DNA of 8,149 bases, taken from NCBI GenBank assembly GCA_002315495.1, contig DCGJ01000092.1, positions 11,799 to 19,947 of the forward strand, written 5' to 3'. The notes under the pieces were generated by a model that worked only from the letters and a program-made list of their open reading frames with translations, was not told the origin of the DNA and did not search any database. The DNA is from Lachnoclostridium sp. UBA1781. GTDB taxonomy: Bacteria > Bacillota > Clostridia > Lachnospirales > Lachnospiraceae. This document shows, in pieces, positions 6,266-8,149 of the stretch (its first letter is position 1; the number at the start of each line of letters is the position of its first letter). Made by a program: the position numbers and the translations under genes.

Positions 6266-7150
6266 ATGCACTCATTCCTAGGTTCTATCGGATTTTTGCA
6301 CTGCGATTCAATTAAAAAAGAAAAAATGCTCCTCGATGAGGTAATGCATTATGCAAACAGAAAAAGCATGATTGCCTCTGAAAGAGAGGAAAATGCCCAG
6401 TTCGCTGAGCTTTCCCTTGACTTCGGACGCGGCTTCGGTGTGACGGTGTGCGGAACCTACGACGCTGAGGACCATTTTCATATGGATCATTATTTTCCGT
6501 ACCTCGAAGGTCGAAACGTGACGACCCGTGAGGAGTCGGTGATGTGTAAGCACAGCGGCGAGGATTCCTTCGGCGTTTTGTGTGAGGACTACCGCCTGGG
6601 TGTGTCGCTCATTTTCTATCTGCAGAATTCCATCGAGTTTATGCGATGTGTCGATGCAGAGGAAAATGCGGTTACGCTTCCGGTCCGAATCAGCTGCCTA
6701 TGTAACAGCGGCAAGATTTTGCTTCCGACAGCTAAGACGAAGAATGACATTTTAAAATCCGCCGACGAAAGCTCCAAGCAGATTCGGATGATTACGGAGG
6801 CGAAGAATGGAAACCAGGATGCCATCGAAAAGCTGGCCATCAAGGAACTCGATGCGATGACCGACATCAACAACCGAATCCGCACGGAGGACGTGTTCTC
6901 CATCGTGGACACCAGCTTCATTCCGCATGGAATTGACAGCGAGGTTTACAAGATTCTCGGCATCATTCTGTCCGTGGAGGAGCGCGTCAACATGCTCACC
7001 GAGGAAGTCATCTACGCGATGGAGATTTACTGCAACAATATGCTGTTCGATCTCTGCATCAACAAGGAGGATTTGATGGGTGAGCCCCAAATCGGTCGCC
7101 GCATTCGCGCAACCGCCTGGCTTCAGGGGCATATTGATTTCCCGAAGTAG
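6266..7150 (+). CDS. DUF3881 family protein (unknown function)
   Basis: The 294-residue product begins MHSFLGSIGF, which I recognise as the opening of DUF3881 proteins of Lachnospiraceae; no function is known. It has no signal peptide or membrane segment, so it should be cytoplasmic. Visible features are an acidic first half with many Phe/Tyr/His (DAEDHFHMDHYFPYLEGR), a cysteine-containing central part (RISCLCNSGKILLPTAKTK), an acidic helical stretch around EAKNGNQDAIEKLAIKELD, and a C-terminal half with FSIVDTSFIPHGIDSEVYKILG and WLQGHIDF near the end. The central motif pattern (Asp/Glu-rich helix, then VDTSFIPHGID) looks conserved rather than random. AGGAG at 6254-6258 gives good start support. 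The gene is separated from DUF4446 by 213 bp and probably has its own promoter. Its codon use is a little more GC-rich than that of parA. Confidence 0.8.
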   Translation: MHSFLGSIGFLHCDSIKKEKMLLDEVMHYANRKSMIASEREENAQFAELSLDFGRGFGVTVCGTYDAEDHFHMDHYFPYLEGRNVTTREESVMCKHSGEDSFGVLCEDYRLGVSLIFYLQNSIEFMRCVDAEENAVTLPVRISCLCNSGKILLPTAKTKNDILKSADESSKQIRMITEAKNGNQDAIEKLAIKELDAMTDINNRIRTEDVFSIVDTSFIPHGIDSEVYKILGIILSVEERVNMLTEEVIYAMEIYCNNMLFDLCINKEDLMGEPQIGRRIRATAWLQGHIDFPK

Positions 7151-7192
7151 GGGCGCATTTGCCGTTGATAAACTGTGCCGCGACAAGCAAGT

Positions 7193-7224
7193 TTGTTGAT
7201 TTTTCGGGGCATCTATAGTAAACT
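7193..7224 (+). promoter_or_regulatory. Candidate promoter into the tRNA locus
   Basis: TTGATT (7196-7201) and TAAACT (7219-7224) are 17 bp apart; alternatively TTGTTG (7193) and TATAGT (7214) are 15 bp apart. Either would read toward the tRNA-like repeats and the intact tRNA, which has no obvious promoter of its own. The evidence is only the motif match. Confidence 0.3.
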
Positions 7225-7241
7225 GTTTTGGAAATGCGCGG

Positions 7242-7264
7242 CTCACACCAGATGGATGTGTGAG
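7242..7264 (+). repeat. Inverted repeat before the tRNA-like array
   Basis: CTCACAC (7242-7248) and GTGTGAG (7258-7264) form a perfect seven-pair stem around a nine-base loop. No T-run follows, so it is not a terminator. It sits at the left edge of the repeat array, ten bases before the first 100-bp unit, and could be a protein-binding or RNA structure. Confidence 0.45.
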
Positions 7265-7273
7265 GTGCGACAA

Positions 7274-7373
7274 CGCAGAAGTTCTTCCCTTGGATAAAAA
7301 GGAGAGAGCTTTCAATACAATTTTATATCATCCCGCACGCATAGTTAAAGGGATATAACAGGTCCCTCCTAAG
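7274..7373 (+). repeat. 100-bp direct repeat, copy 1, ending in a tRNA-Arg-like 5' half
   Basis: This unit is 98/100 identical to 7478-7577. Its first part holds an imperfect inverted repeat (GAAGTTCTTCCC 7278-7289 against GGAGAGAGCTTTC 7301-7313). Its last part (7342-7373) matches the 5' half of the intact tRNA-Arg downstream at 29 of 32 bases, from TAGTTA through the anticodon loop CTCCTAA. After 7373 the sequence (GATTTTTGGGG...) gives only a partial T-arm and no acceptor pairing, so this is not a working tRNA. Confidence 0.8.
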
Positions 7374-7433
7374 GATTTTTGGGGTTCTGGCCCTGCAAAA
7401 AACAAGAAATAATTCGAATATTCGTGTATATAT

Positions 7434-7473
7434 GTCTTCATAGCTCAGCTGGATAGAGCACTCGCCTCCTAAG
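7434..7473 (+). pseudogene. Broken tRNA-Arg(CCT), 5' half only
   Basis: The sequence has a seven-base acceptor strand (GTCTTCA), TA, a GCTC/GAGC D-stem with a normal D-loop, an anticodon 5' stem CTCGC and the loop CTCCTAA. A matching GCGAG does not follow: after the loop comes GGTCG and then the second 100-bp repeat. It belongs to a different tRNA-Arg type from the intact gene at 7642 and looks like a normal bacterial tRNA-Arg(CCT) cut at its anticodon loop. Confidence 0.7.
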
Positions 7474-7477
7474 GTCG

Positions 7478-7577
7478 CGCAGAAGCTCTTCCCTTGGAAA
7501 AAAAGGAGAGAGCTTTCAATACAATTTTATATCATCCCGCACGCATAGTTAAAGGGATATAACAGGTCCCTCCTAAG
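7478..7577 (+). repeat. 100-bp direct repeat, copy 2, ending in a tRNA-Arg-like 5' half
   Basis: Same as the unit at 7274-7373 except for two bases (T to C in GAAGTTCTT, and T to A in GGATAAAAA). It begins five bases after the anticodon core of the broken tRNA at 7434 and ends with its own CCTCCTAAG. The following sequence (TGCATGCTGGAGC) does not pair with its anticodon stem. The unit from core to core carries no reading frame of note. Confidence 0.8.
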
Positions 7578-7616
7578 TGCATGCTGGAGCACACACATTT
7601 TTAAAAAACAAAAAAA

Positions 7617-7631
7617 GTCGAGAGTTCGATT
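7617..7631 (+). pseudogene. Possible tRNA T-arm fragment
   Basis: GTCGAGAGTTCGATT looks like the variable loop and T-arm of a tRNA 3' half (the GTTCGATT is typical) but the closing T-stem and acceptor strand are missing. It could be the displaced 3' part of the broken tRNA at 7434. It lies immediately before the intact tRNA, and chance similarity cannot be excluded. Confidence 0.3.
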
Positions 7632-7641
7632 TTCATATCAC

Positions 7642-7713
7642 GTGCGAGTAGTTAAGGGGATATAACGGTTCCCTCCTAAGGAATTGTCCCGGGTTCGATT
7701 CCCGGCCCGCACA
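7642..7713 (+). tRNA. tRNA-Arg (anticodon CCT)
   Basis: This is a complete cloverleaf. It has an acceptor GTGCGAG/CCCGCAC, a D-stem GTTA/TAAC with loop AGGGGATA, and an anticodon stem GTTCC/GGAAT around CTCCTAA (anticodon CCT at 7675-7677). The variable loop is TGTC, the T-arm is CCGGG/CCCGG around TTCGATT, and the discriminator is A. CCA is not encoded (ACATTT follows). One acceptor pair is broken: A6 (7647) faces C67 (7707), where G would be expected, suggesting 5' and 3' halves of different origin. It decodes AGG. No good promoter is visible directly upstream; a terminator follows. Confidence 0.9.
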
Positions 7714-7719
7714 TTTTTT

Positions 7720-7752
7720 GGGCGTTTTTCGGTAGAAAAACGCTCTTTTTTT
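7720..7752 (+). terminator. Intrinsic terminator after tRNA-Arg
   Basis: An 11-base-pair stem (GGGCGTTTTTC / GAAAAACGCTC, one G-T) closes a GGTA loop and is followed by seven T residues (7746-7752). It lies seven bases after the tRNA. Confidence 0.92.
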
Positions 7753-7780
7753 ATGCCTCAAATCATTTTAGAACCGTTAA

Positions 7781-8149
7781 CATACTCTTTTTTTTCTTGC
7801 TAAGCAGTACGCAGAATACTTGGAAGAACGATGCGTGGCTATTGCAAGCCGAAATGCAAAAGAGTGCAGGGCAGACCATGAACAAAACATGATTGGAGTG
7901 GCTAGACGGCCGTTTATGGGAAATGACAGCGCTGAGTACATTGCGGAGTATCTACTGAATCTCTGGAAGGGCTCACCAAACCACAATGCGAACCTGCTTA
8001 CTGACCTGTCTGAATTTGAGGGGGAAATATTGACCTTTGAAGTAGTTGTATATGATTATTGTGTTTTTGAAGGTTATGATGACGCGCCAGGGACAAGTCA
8101 ATATACCCATCATTGTGTAGCAGCGTGCGTATTCCGCTTGAACGGAACA
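7781..8149 (+). CDS. CAP/SCP-like domain fragment, no start seen, runs off the window
   Basis: An uninterrupted 123-codon frame follows a TAA at 7778-7780 and continues past the window end. The segment HEQNMIGVA, then AEYIAEYLLNLWKGSPNHNANLL, resembles the core of bacterial CAP (cysteine-rich secretory/antigen 5/PR-1) domains, where a GEN-type motif precedes W-x-x-SPGH-x-A-N-[IL]-L. CAP proteins are usually secreted, but no signal peptide is present. The only in-frame ATG (7889) and GTG (7835) lack a ribosome-binding site and fall inside or near the domain. A separate frame from ATG 7753 would join this one if a single T were removed from the T8 run (7788-7795). I read it as a 5'-truncated or frameshifted accessory gene; the CAP assignment is by eye. 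Confidence 0.45.

Larger units (their letters stand above)
7365..7680 (+). other. Array of four anticodon-loop cores (CCTCCTAAG), probable att-site scars
   Basis: CCTCCTAAG occurs at 7365-7373, 7465-7473, 7569-7577 and 7672-7680, at steps of 100, 104 and 103 bp. In each case it is the anticodon loop (anticodon CCT) of a tRNA-Arg-like 5' half. To the right of the first three copies the sequence does not complete the tRNA; to the right of the fourth it does. Tyrosine recombinases of integrative elements often cross over in tRNA anticodon loops, so these look like attachment cores left by repeated integration, excision or recombination. This is inference: no integrase is in the window. Confidence 0.55.

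Noticed and set aside
7181..7204. Possible terminator after the DUF3881-like gene (CGACAA / TTGTTG stem, then ATTTTT)
   Set aside because: Only six weak pairs with one G-T and a short T-run, and it overlaps a candidate promoter. Not strong enough to call.
7335..7403. tRNA-like cloverleaf beginning in the first 100-bp repeat
   Set aside because: The D-arm and anticodon arm fit, but the anticodon stem has two G-U pairs, the T-stem has two mismatches, and the acceptor (GCACGCA against AAAAAAC) does not pair. It is a remnant.
7415..7424. Palindrome CGAATATTCG between the first two cores
   Set aside because: A ten-base palindrome in AT-rich DNA is expected by chance, and it is not repeated in the other segments.
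7434..7713. Group I intron interrupting tRNA-Arg(CCT) at the anticodon loop
   Set aside because: Introns in bacterial tRNA-Arg(CCT) exist, but the 3' part at 7680 does not pair with the acceptor GTCTTCA or the stem CTCGC of the 5' half, and it completes a different tRNA at 7642.
7777..7986. Minus-strand 69-codon frame
   Set aside because: It is antisense to the CAP-like frame, which reads like a protein. The minus frame does not.

Overview
The window looks like a piece of an origin-proximal region of a Firmicutes chromosome, most likely Lachnospiraceae. The evidence is the order mnmG, rsmG, parA, parB, a cluster of Bacillus-type parS sites (TGTTTCACGTGAAACA), a DUF4446-type membrane protein directly after parB, and a protein that resembles the DUF3881 family, which I associate with Lachnospiraceae. 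All recognisable protein genes are on the + strand. The family assignments come from reading motifs; no database search was run.

Region 1 (1-2990) holds two housekeeping RNA-modification genes. mnmG modifies the tRNA wobble uridine and rsmG methylates 16S rRNA. They end at a clear intrinsic terminator at 2958-2985. A strong but orphan Shine-Dalgarno with a 17-codon UUG reading frame lies between rsmG and the terminator.

Region 2 (2991-6052) is the chromosome segregation locus: parA (Soj), parB (Spo0J) and the DUF4446 gene. Four perfect parS sites lie at 3022, 4436, 4560 and 4692, the last inside the parB coding sequence, and two degenerate copies lie in the parA-parB gap. Two things stand out. 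The parA leader can form a well-proportioned H-type pseudoknot ending four bases before the ribosome binding site. The 3' end of parA is present three times in tandem with an exact 61-bp period, so two extra copies of the basic C-terminal tail and its stop codon lie after the real stop.

Region 3 (6053-7150) carries the DUF3881-like gene with its own leader.

Region 4 (7151-8149) is a recombination-scarred tRNA locus. One complete tRNA-Arg(CCT) lies at 7642-7713 with its own terminator. Upstream are three broken tRNA-like 5' halves, and all four share the anticodon-loop string CCTCCTAAG at spacings of 100, 104 and 103 bp. Two segments are near-identical 100-bp repeats (98/100). After each of the first three cores the sequence switches to something that does not complete the tRNA. 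This is what repeated site-specific recombination in an anticodon loop would leave, and I read it as an array of attachment-site scars at an accessory-DNA junction. Beyond the tRNA terminator lies an open frame resembling a CAP/SCP domain, apparently lacking its start and running off the window. No integrase is in the window.
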